NCBI RefSeq assembly: GCF_900142715.1
Contig: NZ_FRBX01000007.1
Location: 179,402-243,401, forward strand
Source of the DNA: Flavobacterium pectinovorum
GTDB taxonomy: Bacteria > Bacteroidota > Bacteroidia > Flavobacteriales > Flavobacteriaceae
Direction: 5' to 3'
DNA: 64,000 bases
Of the stretch, positions 20,501 to 29,010 are shown in pieces (the stretch's first letter is position 1; every line of letters starts with the position of its first letter). The notes below the pieces were generated by a model that saw only the letters and a program-made list of their open reading frames with translations, made no database searches and had not been told where the DNA came from. The position numbers were made by a program, and so were the translations under genes.

Positions 20501-21942
20501 AATATCCCGAGTTTGAAAGCCTTTCAGAATTCCTGTTGGAAAAAGTAAATGAGAGTGGAGAATCTTCTTATACGAAGATTTCTCCCGTACCGGTTCAGTC
20601 GAGATATGAAGTTTCAAATTCTCAGAAACGAATGTGGCTGTCGACCATTAAAAAAGAAAGTGCAGCGTTGTTTAATGTTCCTATGAATTATTCAATCAAT
20701 GGTTCTCTGAATATTGAGGCAATTAAGGCTTCTTTTGTGGCGCTTATACAAAAACATGAAACCCTTAGAACTATATTCAAATATGAAGATGGAGATATTT
20801 ATCAGTACATCTTACCAATAGAGAATGTTGATCTGGAAATTCCTCTTATAGCCATACAGGATACACCATCAATGGTTGAATTTTTACGTCAGGAAAGATA
20901 TAAATCCTTTGATCTTTCAAAGGAATTGCCTATTAGGTTAAACCTAATCAAAAAAGGAGAGACAGAATATATCCTTGCAACAACCCTTCATCATATTATT
21001 TCTGATGGTTGGTCGCGCGAGATTTTGTATAAAGAAATCAAAGAAAATTACAATAGATATCTTAAAGATAAACGTATCAATATTGAGCCTCTGGCAATAC
21101 AATATAAAGATTATGTAAACTGGCACAAAGGCAAATATAAGACGCATGAAAATTTCTGGGAAAACTTTTTTGCAGAAGACATTCCTTCCCTGGATTTTCC
21201 GATAGATTATGTGCGTCCCGGTATGATTTCCTACAATGGAACCGCCATAAGCACAAAGATAAAAGAAAACTTTAACGGCCTGAAGCAAAGCTTAAATGAA
21301 CAATCTCTTTCTCTGAACAATTATCTTGTTGGGATATATGGGCTCTTAATACATGCTTATAGTAATCAAAATAAATTCTATATCGGAACAATTTCTTCCG
21401 GAAGGACCCACGTAGATACAGAACAGATTATAGGATCTTTTATAAATTACCTGCCTTTAAAAATCAAGGTTTCATCAGGAGTGAATTTTCAGGAATTCCT
21501 TGAAGAAAACACAAAAGGATTTGTACAGGTGTATGAAAATGAAGACTATCCTTTTGACCTGATGGTAGAAAAGTACTTGCCGAATAATGATGCATCCAGA
21601 AATCCTTTTTTTGATACAACAATTATTCTTCATAATGAAGAAGAAGTATCCCGTACAGTACTGTTTGATGACGGTGTACAGATAGAAGAATTTGTACATG
21701 TAGAAGAAATAGGTACACACTCCAAAATAGAATTCAAAATAGATATTACGGTAAAAAAAGACGAACTCACAATTCGATTGGAATATAATACAGACATTTT
21801 TTCTGAAAGCAAAATGACAAAATTACTGCAGTTATATACAGATCTGATCGAAAAAATGGCAAATAATTCCGGCGATAATTTGAATGATGTTGTTGAGGCA
21901 TTACGAATTGAGATGAATCAGGACCAAGAATTTTTAATATAA
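17536..21942 (+). CDS. NRPS: C(degenerate)-A(Asp)-T-C
   Basis: NRPS of 1468 residues. The N-terminal region (about 1-420) follows a condensation-domain layout, but the HHxxxDG site aligns to GLYFFDN (about residues 117-123): both histidines are lost, so this domain should not condense. It is followed by an adenylation domain (YTSGTTGAPKG near 563; YGPTETT near 708), a carrier domain (GGHSL near 963) and a C-terminal condensation domain with an intact HHIISDG (about 1152). The pocket reads DLTKIGHIGK, close to the Asp-type DLTKVGHIGK. Condensation onto this module is probably done by the C-terminal C domain of an upstream protein. The start overlaps the dioxygenase/aldolase stop by 4 bp, which links Asp activation with a SyrP-like hydroxylase. 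Confidence 0.93.
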   Translation: MIKRYNLSPQQNLTYLAAGKGDLYNVMVFSLENIQGQKLCDDIKEVLKDELSLYMNITSPGKEAFLSIEQERNFDVKLVHKQDIENAENSVSQEHNLSITIIQDNENAVSIAFRYGLYFFDNWSIIMLYHRILEKYHKETYDTADISYLQYSAWREHIIGEEGNEENSEFWKDVMKKFQPFRTNLELNVPEEGKRKTQIHMLSNKLVQLLQNAPIDKEILLLSGWHYTLCQISADKNTVFGAGYVSHGRSFEQLYKNIGLYASTLPFNAEAAKGFSGIEEYCDSIGKLVVLLNSRKEYILNNQEYADFIKSNFKYIFEFIDLSIITKDKTPLSQIIDRRNDYSGFIAQIYSAKEETTVALHHNNSIRSEDITYFMQLWEHNSIQIIERYSENTADIEPYETGAQKLLKTENTVTKESVLERYAGIVKQFPDHIAIEDENAAYSYKQIDDKSNVLAALILDKIADASSPTIGVMSDWDHNVIVAFLATLKINGSIVPIDPNDSQQRITHILNNSNAQLLITGSNYEKEEFEPKLLIDTLNFTEGTSSISTGSNAIRTPESTSYIIYTSGTTGAPKGVCIQDKSLINYVDFLNGTLGINHSDTSILLSSYAFDLGYTSLWGTLLSGGKLQMVKKDTLYDVDEVINTITDKKVTYIKTTPSYFNAILNAKNFTKIEGSDLKKVILGGEKIKTKDLADFKKSFGTIEVINHYGPTETTIGTVFKKINNIEQYIERPVIGSPIPNNFAVILDDKKKEVSKYETGNVFIGGAGLAKGYLNNEELTSEKFIVHPDYGRIYATGDIGFITLENEIMFLGRGDSQVKIRGYRVEPDEVKNIIRTFSGVSDSAVLAVENNGDTGLCAFVTGITKESSSDLEEYLKNSLPEYMVPAEILFVDKIPLTTNNKVDQQALKDLYEEHKSDKMIHDSSKENEIFITSDLQKHLLRIWKETLITDDITGSSNFFSLGGHSLKGIQMLNKIYKAFNVKITLGDIYKYPEFESLSEFLLEKVNESGESSYTKISPVPVQSRYEVSNSQKRMWLSTIKKESAALFNVPMNYSINGSLNIEAIKASFVALIQKHETLRTIFKYEDGDIYQYILPIENVDLEIPLIAIQDTPSMVEFLRQERYKSFDLSKELPIRLNLIKKGETEYILATTLHHIISDGWSREILYKEIKENYNRYLKDKRINIEPLAIQYKDYVNWHKGKYKTHENFWENFFAEDIPSLDFPIDYVRPGMISYNGTAISTKIKENFNGLKQSLNEQSLSLNNYLVGIYGLLIHAYSNQNKFYIGTISSGRTHVDTEQIIGSFINYLPLKIKVSSGVNFQEFLEENTKGFVQVYENEDYPFDLMVEKYLPNNDASRNPFFDTTIILHNEEEVSRTVLFDDGVQIEEFVHVEEIGTHSKIEFKIDITVKKDELTIRLEYNTDIFSESKMTKLLQLYTDLIEKMANNSGDNLNDVVEALRIEMNQDQEFLI

Positions 21943-21956
21943 TTTATAGAACAAAT

Positions 21957-24650
21957 ATGGAAATTATACATATTTTAAAAACACTCGGTACAAAAGGAGT
22001 AAGCCTGGAAGTTGAAAACACACAGATCAGACTGAAAGGTAATATATCCCAAATTTCTGTAGAGGAAAAAACATTTTTGAAGGAGAATAAAGAAAAAATA
22101 ATAGATTATCTAATCAGGAAAGATACGTTTTATTTCTTTCGGGATGTGCTTTACTTTGGACACGAAGAGCTGGATAGCCTGGATCTGAATGATCTGAGGA
22201 ATAGCGGAAACATTCAGAATACGGTATCCTCTGTAGTAAGCAAAAATATTTCAGATACAAAGTATAATGAAATAAAAAGGTTTACACAAGAGCATAATAT
22301 TACCTCTCAGGCTTTGTTCCTGACAGTTTACAGAATACTCTTATATCGGTATACCGGACAGAAAAACATCATCCTTTGTACTAATCTTTTAAGTACAAAT
22401 GAAGACAGAATACTGTTTATAAAGAATAAAATAGAGGACAAAGAAACCATAGAGAATCTTATTCGAAAAGAAAATGAAGCAATTCACGCTGCATCTGAAA
22501 AAGATCAGTGGAAAGATTTATTGGCAGATGGTGAGAAAAATAAACTGCTTGGAGAAATTGTAAAAACGGGAATGTTTTTTTCATACAATTCCGGAGAAAA
22601 GATATATGGCAAGAGATCCGAAGACAGAGGCAATTCATACCTTGATATTTTGATTAATGATGATCAGAATCAGTTGAATATCAGTATAGATTCTCATCCT
22701 TCATATAAACACGAACATATTCAACGGCTGTTGGATCATCTGGTAAATATAATTAACGCTTTACCAGTCAGCTTCAATACAGTTCTTCATGAGATCGGTT
22801 ATATGTCCGAAAGTGAAAATCAGAGCCTTGAATATCTGGCTCCCACGGAATCACAACCATTGCAAAATAAAAGTCTTATTGCAAAACTTGAAGATTCTTT
22901 TGATAAATATTCTACAAAAACAGCGATTGATTTTGAAGGGAAATCATTGTCCTATGGAGACGTAAAATATTTGTCAGATAAAGTATCTCACTATATCAGC
23001 AGTTATACTGAAAACGGAAAAGGCCATGTTGGAATCTGTATCAATAAATCGGAATATTTTATCCCCGTATTGCTCGGAGTCATAAAATCAGGAAATGCAT
23101 ATGTTGTAATTGATCCCTTCATTCCTGAAGAAAGGAAAAAATCATTGCTGGAAGATATAAACTGTAAATTGATCTTCGATGAATTGCAGCTTCAGGATTT
23201 TTTAGATAAGATAGAAGAAATTGCTCCTGTAGAGCAGATAAAGCATGTTAGTCAGGATGATCCTGTGTATTTAATGTGTACGTCGGGATCTACAGGAAAA
23301 CCTAAAGTGGCCATTAATACCCACAAAGGTTTTCTGAATCTGTTGGAATGGTATAAAAACGATATAGGAATTCACGAGAATGATAAAGTAGGTATTATCA
23401 GTAATATCAGTTTTGACCTTACTCAAAAAAACTATTTTGCACCGCTTTTAGCCGGGGCTACAATTTATTTGGAAAATACAGGATTGTATGATATTCCTTC
23501 CTTCATCCACAAAAATAAAATAACGGTAGCAAATGCAGCTCCGGCTATATTTAGCTCTTTTACAGATGCAGAGTATAAAGTATTAAACTCTTTGCGTAAA
23601 GTTATATTTGGCGGAGAAAAAATAGATCCTGTAATCATTAAAAATCTGAGGAATCTGGTAAGTGATATCAAAATATATAACTCTTACGGACCAAGTGAAG
23701 CAAGTGATGTCTCTTCATTTTATGAGATAAATGAAGAAAGTACAAAGAATTTCCCTATTGGTAAAGCTATCCCAAAGGTAAAAGTATACATTATGGATCA
23801 TAACTATAATGTTCTTCCTTTAGGTCTCAAAGGAGAAATTGTTGTAGGAGGAATAGGTGTAGGCCTGGGATATGTAAACAATCCTCAGGAAACAGATATT
23901 CGTTTCTATGAACATCCTAAATACGGAAGGTTATACAGAACCGGGGATTTGGGAAGGCTGATGGAAGACTATAATATTGAATTCTTAGGAAGGAATGATT
24001 TCCAGGTAAAGCTGAGAGGAAACAGGGTGGAACTGCAGGAAATAGAATTTGCTGCAAGTAGCTATTCCAGCCATGTCAGAACCGTTTTGGCCAATATTGT
24101 TTCTTATAATTCAGAACAGTACATAGCAGTATATTATTGCTCGGATATGCCAATTAACAATGCAGAGCTGAAAAAATATCTGATGAAATATTTGCCGGAC
24201 TATATGGTTCCTACCTATTACATTTCATTAGAAGAATTTCCGCTGACTCCAAACGGGAAAATTGACAGAAAAGCTTTGCCGGAAGTATCATTTAAAGATA
24301 CCATACAGACGGAATATATTGAGGCAAAAGGTGATTTTGAAATTAAAATCCGAAGAATTTGGTCAAATCTTCTGAACCTTGAAGAATCCCAGATAAGCAC
24401 AAATGCCAATTTTTTTGAAATAGGAGGTACCTCATTAAAGCTTTTACAGTTGGTAAAAGAAATTAACCAGTTGCCGGAAATAAAAAAAGAAGTAACCCCT
24501 GTTAATATTTTCGAGTTCCCTCAGATTTCAAAACTGGCGGCTTATCTTAAAGGGGAAACAGCCACTTCTGACTACAACAAAAGTATTGAAGAGTCTTTGA
24601 GTACCATAGATGAAACTCTTAGCATATTAAATAATTTTTCAACAGAATAA
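21957..24650 (+). CDS. NRPS: docking-half C-A-T, substrate unassigned
   Basis: NRPS of 897 residues. Residues 1-60 resemble a TubC-type N-terminal docking domain. Residues about 65-290 correspond only to the C-terminal lobe of a condensation domain (for example ALFLTVYRILLYRYTGQKN); the N-terminal lobe with HHxxxDG is absent. The adenylation domain follows (CTSGSTGKPKVA near 440; YGPSEAS near 577) and then a carrier domain with Ser in IGGTSL (about 825). The pocket reads DLKNIGSDVK, which I cannot assign with confidence. The gene ends 1 bp before the PKS start, so the aminoacyl or peptidyl chain on this carrier is expected to pass to the ketosynthase. Loading condensation must come from the C-terminal C domain of the preceding protein. 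Confidence 0.92.
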   Translation: MEIIHILKTLGTKGVSLEVENTQIRLKGNISQISVEEKTFLKENKEKIIDYLIRKDTFYFFRDVLYFGHEELDSLDLNDLRNSGNIQNTVSSVVSKNISDTKYNEIKRFTQEHNITSQALFLTVYRILLYRYTGQKNIILCTNLLSTNEDRILFIKNKIEDKETIENLIRKENEAIHAASEKDQWKDLLADGEKNKLLGEIVKTGMFFSYNSGEKIYGKRSEDRGNSYLDILINDDQNQLNISIDSHPSYKHEHIQRLLDHLVNIINALPVSFNTVLHEIGYMSESENQSLEYLAPTESQPLQNKSLIAKLEDSFDKYSTKTAIDFEGKSLSYGDVKYLSDKVSHYISSYTENGKGHVGICINKSEYFIPVLLGVIKSGNAYVVIDPFIPEERKKSLLEDINCKLIFDELQLQDFLDKIEEIAPVEQIKHVSQDDPVYLMCTSGSTGKPKVAINTHKGFLNLLEWYKNDIGIHENDKVGIISNISFDLTQKNYFAPLLAGATIYLENTGLYDIPSFIHKNKITVANAAPAIFSSFTDAEYKVLNSLRKVIFGGEKIDPVIIKNLRNLVSDIKIYNSYGPSEASDVSSFYEINEESTKNFPIGKAIPKVKVYIMDHNYNVLPLGLKGEIVVGGIGVGLGYVNNPQETDIRFYEHPKYGRLYRTGDLGRLMEDYNIEFLGRNDFQVKLRGNRVELQEIEFAASSYSSHVRTVLANIVSYNSEQYIAVYYCSDMPINNAELKKYLMKYLPDYMVPTYYISLEEFPLTPNGKIDRKALPEVSFKDTIQTEYIEAKGDFEIKIRRIWSNLLNLEESQISTNANFFEIGGTSLKLLQLVKEINQLPEIKKEVTPVNIFEFPQISKLAAYLKGETATSDYNKSIEESLSTIDETLSILNNFSTE

Positions 24651-24651
24651 C

Positions 24652-27600
24652 ATGAGCGAATATACAGGTTTAGAAATTGCAGTGGTAGGGATATCATGCA
24701 AAGTGCCCACTGCAGAGAATCATAATATTTTCTGGGATCAGCTTAAAAAAGGATTTGAACCTATTGATGAACTTACTATTGATGAAATAGTTGCATCTGG
24801 TGTACCAAGAGAAATGGCTGAGAATAAAGATTACGTTCGCAAAAGCAGACGGTTGAAAAACAAAAAAAATTTCGACTATTCTTTTTTTGGATATAATAAG
24901 AATGAAGCCCAACTACTTTCCCCGCAAACCAGAATGTTGCATCAGTCTATATGGGAAGCAGTGGAAGATTCGGGAAGTGATATTAAAAAATTAGAGAGCA
25001 GCAGTTTATTTGTAAGTATTATAGAAGACTTTACATGGCAGATGCATGTAAGATCGCTAAGGGATAAATTACCCATAGATTTTTATTCCTTTAATTTTTT
25101 ATCGGCCCATCATTTTACTCCGGCACTTTTATCTTATAAATTTGGATTTACAGGATTGCCGCTGCCTATTATGAGTGCATGCTCAAGTTCATTGGTTGCG
25201 ATTCATGAAGGGTGCAAAAGTCTTTTACTGGGAGAATCCAAATATTCTATAGTAGCGGGAGTCAATTTTTTTAACAGTAAAGAAAAAGGCTACATCTACA
25301 AAGAAGGAGTAGAATCTAAAGATGGACACTGCAGGGCTTTTGATGCAGATTCATCGGGAACATCCTGGGGAGAAGGCATAGGAGTTGTGGTGCTGAAAAA
25401 ATTAAAAGATGCTATAAGAGATAAAGATCATATTTACAGTGTTATAAAAGGGAGCGCATGTAATAATGATTCCAACAGAAGAATAGGATATGCCGCACCA
25501 AGTGTAATCGGGCAGAAAGAATGTATTGAAAAAGCACTGAAATTCAGCAGGGTTTTACCGGAAACCATATCTTATGTAGAAACTCACGGTACAGGAACAT
25601 CTTTGGGAGATCCTATTGAGGTGGAAGCCCTTACGCAAGCCTATGGATTGGGAAGAGAAAATAAAATTCCGATTGGCTCTCTGAAAAGTAATATCGGACA
25701 TACGAGTTATGCAGCAGGGATATTAAGCTTTATAAAAGCTGTATTATGCTTAGAAAATAAACAAATTCCTCCAAGCATTAATTATGAATCTCCAAATCCT
25801 AACATCAACTTTGCACAAAGCCCATTTTATGTAAATAACAAAATTATAGACATAGAGAAAAAGAATTCACCTTTAAGGGTAGCTGTAACTTCATTGGGAA
25901 TAGGAGGTACCAATGCTCATATTATTCTGGAACAGGCTCCGCTTGTAGAAAAAAACAGGATAGAAAACAACTTTCCTGACATTTTTTCAATTTCTGCAAA
26001 ATCTGAAAAAGCACTTAGAAAAATAGCTTTAAATGTTTCAGAATTTATAGAAAATGAGGATGTAAATATTCATGATCTGGCATATACTTATCGAAAATCA
26101 AGATCGAATTTTGACATCAGAAAAAGTTTTATATTCGAATCCAGACAAGATCTGATTTCAAAACTGAGAGGTTTTTATAAAGGAAATTCGCGCGTAGAGG
26201 CAATATCTCCTAATAATAAACCCTTGGTTTTCACATTCTCCGGCCAGGGTTCCAGTTATATTAAGATGGGCGTACAGATGTATCTTGATTCTGAAGTGTT
26301 CAGAAATACTATGGACCTGTGTTTTTCTACATTGGAAAAGCTTTCGGATATAGATTACAGAAAAATATTCCTCAATGGAGAAGAAATAGATCAAAGAAAA
26401 ATAGATCATACAAACCCTATAATTTTTGCTTTCCAGTATTCGTACGCACAATTATTAATAGAAATGGGGCTGAAACCATCATACATGATGGGTCATAGTC
26501 TCGGAGAGTACGTATGTGCATGTTTAAGCGGGGTTATTTCTTATGAAGAAGCTCTAAGCATTATATATAAGAGAGCAAAATTGCTTGCTGGCTTGCCGGA
26601 AGGCAGAATGATAAGCATTCGTATTCCGTTATCACAGCTTGAAGATATGCTCAAAGAAAGTGACAATATATTTATATCTGCATACAATTCGCAGGATAGT
26701 TATACTATTTCCGGGCTGAAGGACGATATGATCCTGTTTGCGGAAAAGTTGAAAGAGCAGGATATATACTTTACTGAACTGCAGGCAGACGGGCCCTACC
26801 ATACTCCTTTTACAGGGATTATAAAAGATGAATTTAAGTCGTTTCTGGATGGCTATACATTCAAAACCCCTCAAATTCCTTTTACTTCCTGTGCTACAGG
26901 AAATACGGTAAATGAGAATTCTGTCATAAAATCAGAATATTGGCTTGATCATATGGCGATGCCAGTTTTGTTTGATAAATGTATCAGTACGATTCTTCCA
27001 AACAAAGATGATATTACCATTGTAAACATTGGTCCCGGAACTACAGTATCCAAAATATTGAAAAATGTAGATATTAGCATCCAGACTTACGATACCTATC
27101 ATAAAGAAGAATCTGAATACAGCCAGATGCTTAACGTTATCGTACTATTGTCGGAGAAAGGATATGAGATAAACTGGGAAAAAATCTTCCCGGAGGCCAA
27201 TATCATATCAGCACCGGTATATCCTTTTGACAAAGTTGAGTTTATAGATGAAATTATAACGAACCCTGTCTTTCAGAAAGAGGAAGTTCGTGAACCTGAA
27301 AAAGAATATTATACCTACCGTGAAAAATGGGAAGCTCAGGCAACAGATATTTCAGAAAATAAAGCCAATATAGAAGAAGAGCAGATTATTGTGATCTCTG
27401 ATGACAGCAATATATATGAGAAGCTTTCCTTCTTTGGTAAAAAGGCCATCTACATTTGTAATCAGGATAAAAACAGCTGCTCTGCCGAATTATCTGAGAA
27501 TATTTTATGTGCTGATTTTTCAGACGAGAAAGAGACTTCTGAGCTGTTCTCGGATTTAAAGCAAAAAGGCATTGTACCGAGAACGGTATATTATGTATGG

Positions 27601-29007
27601 TTTGGAGATAAGGAAACAGAAGAAGGACTTTTGTACGGATATCGTTCAATTTATCATTTCGTAAGAGGGTTTGATAGCGTATTCTTTGATAAGAATCTTA
27701 ATATCACCCTGATTGGAGATTTATTCTTTAAGGTAAAACCGGGTGAAAAAACAAGCGCCATAAAAGCAACCGCATATAATGCCCTGAAAATGGTGAATGT
27801 GGAATTTGAGAATATCACGGCAACCTGCGCAGATGTTCCGGAATTTAGCGGTTTATCTCAGGATATATTGTCTCACATTAAAAAGAATGGTAAAACACTT
27901 TTTGAATATGCCGTAAGGGAAAAAGAGCTCCTTATCAAAAAATTTGAAGAAATTGAATTGCCGTCAGAACCTTATCAGGTTTCCAGCCCAAATACCTATG
28001 TGATAACAGGTGGTTTGAGAGGACTTGGTTTTGAAGTAGCCAAATATATTGCAGAAAATGCACAGGCTAACCTGATGATTATAGGAAGAGGAGAAGAAAA
28101 TTCTGAAAACAGAAAAATACTTGAAGACTACGGTACTAAAGTAATGTACCTGCAGGCAGACCTTTCAGATTATGACCTCCTTAAAGAGAAAATTGAAGCT
28201 GCACAACAGGAAATAGGAACTGTTACCGGAGTAATACATGCTGCGGGAGTAGGAGATTATAATGGTATCATTTTAAGAAGAGGAACAGATGATTCTTCAG
28301 TATTTAATCCTAAAATATATGGTACTAAAAATTTAGTGGAAATATTAAAGAACAATTCTCTGCAGTTTTTCTTAGGATATTCATCACGTGCAGTATCAAA
28401 ACCGTTTATAGGGCAGCTGGGATATATTGCAGCAAACTCATATCTGGATAACTGCATATCGAATAATAATGGAGTAACGGTGCACTGGCCTATTGTAGCC
28501 GGCGTAGGTATGATCAACGAAGCATTAAAGAACGTGCCGGAATACAGGCATAAATCTATTTTGAGCAGATCAATTACCGTTTCTCAGATGCTTCAAATAC
28601 TTTTTAAATCCATAGCATCCGGAGAACATCTTGTAATTGCTTCCAGAAGCAGAATGGATGTAGAGACCGGATATCTGGAAGTTACAGAAGAAGAGGATCT
28701 TGACCACGTTACTTTCTCTAAAGAGAGAGTCTTTACAAATAAAGAATATATAGCTCCTGAAACCGAAACTGAAATCAGGCTGGTAAATATCATCAAGGAA
28801 GTACTGTGCCTGGATGAGGTAGGAATAAAGGACAATATGTTTGAACTGGGAGGCGACTCTCTGAAAGCAATGGTGATTCTGAATAAAATAAAATCAGAAT
28901 TCAGTTTAGAATACAGCCTTAAAAACCTTATGGATGCGACAGACCTGCACCAAATTTCACAAGAGATACAAACAATAACTGATAACAAAATAACGCTAAC
29001 ATTTTAA
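24652..29007 (+). CDS. Type I PKS module: KS-AT-KR-ACP
   Basis: Modular polyketide synthase of 1451 residues. The ketosynthase (about 8-425) has the active Cys in SACSSS (residue 177) and the two histidines in ETHGTGT (about 311) and NIGHTSYAAG (about 350). The acyltransferase (about 525-860) has GHSLGEY (about 615); the position of the usual HAFH/YASH selectivity motif reads GPYH, so the extender unit is uncertain, with malonyl the default guess. The ketoreductase (about 1105-1300) has the NADPH loop GGLRGLG and a plausible catalytic Ser (GYSSR) and Tyr (LGYIAAN). The ACP carries GGDSL near 1402. There is no dehydratase or enoylreductase, so the unit should leave as a beta-hydroxy acid. Its position between two NRPS proteins implies a hybrid chain with a beta-hydroxy-gamma-amino-acid-like segment. 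Confidence 0.95.
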   Translation: MSEYTGLEIAVVGISCKVPTAENHNIFWDQLKKGFEPIDELTIDEIVASGVPREMAENKDYVRKSRRLKNKKNFDYSFFGYNKNEAQLLSPQTRMLHQSIWEAVEDSGSDIKKLESSSLFVSIIEDFTWQMHVRSLRDKLPIDFYSFNFLSAHHFTPALLSYKFGFTGLPLPIMSACSSSLVAIHEGCKSLLLGESKYSIVAGVNFFNSKEKGYIYKEGVESKDGHCRAFDADSSGTSWGEGIGVVVLKKLKDAIRDKDHIYSVIKGSACNNDSNRRIGYAAPSVIGQKECIEKALKFSRVLPETISYVETHGTGTSLGDPIEVEALTQAYGLGRENKIPIGSLKSNIGHTSYAAGILSFIKAVLCLENKQIPPSINYESPNPNINFAQSPFYVNNKIIDIEKKNSPLRVAVTSLGIGGTNAHIILEQAPLVEKNRIENNFPDIFSISAKSEKALRKIALNVSEFIENEDVNIHDLAYTYRKSRSNFDIRKSFIFESRQDLISKLRGFYKGNSRVEAISPNNKPLVFTFSGQGSSYIKMGVQMYLDSEVFRNTMDLCFSTLEKLSDIDYRKIFLNGEEIDQRKIDHTNPIIFAFQYSYAQLLIEMGLKPSYMMGHSLGEYVCACLSGVISYEEALSIIYKRAKLLAGLPEGRMISIRIPLSQLEDMLKESDNIFISAYNSQDSYTISGLKDDMILFAEKLKEQDIYFTELQADGPYHTPFTGIIKDEFKSFLDGYTFKTPQIPFTSCATGNTVNENSVIKSEYWLDHMAMPVLFDKCISTILPNKDDITIVNIGPGTTVSKILKNVDISIQTYDTYHKEESEYSQMLNVIVLLSEKGYEINWEKIFPEANIISAPVYPFDKVEFIDEIITNPVFQKEEVREPEKEYYTYREKWEAQATDISENKANIEEEQIIVISDDSNIYEKLSFFGKKAIYICNQDKNSCSAELSENILCADFSDEKETSELFSDLKQKGIVPRTVYYVWFGDKETEEGLLYGYRSIYHFVRGFDSVFFDKNLNITLIGDLFFKVKPGEKTSAIKATAYNALKMVNVEFENITATCADVPEFSGLSQDILSHIKKNGKTLFEYAVREKELLIKKFEEIELPSEPYQVSSPNTYVITGGLRGLGFEVAKYIAENAQANLMIIGRGEENSENRKILEDYGTKVMYLQADLSDYDLLKEKIEAAQQEIGTVTGVIHAAGVGDYNGIILRRGTDDSSVFNPKIYGTKNLVEILKNNSLQFFLGYSSRAVSKPFIGQLGYIAANSYLDNCISNNNGVTVHWPIVAGVGMINEALKNVPEYRHKSILSRSITVSQMLQILFKSIASGEHLVIASRSRMDVETGYLEVTEEEDLDHVTFSKERVFTNKEYIAPETETEIRLVNIIKEVLCLDEVGIKDNMFELGGDSLKAMVILNKIKSEFSLEYSLKNLMDATDLHQISQEIQTITDNKITLTF

Positions 29008-29010
29008 CTA

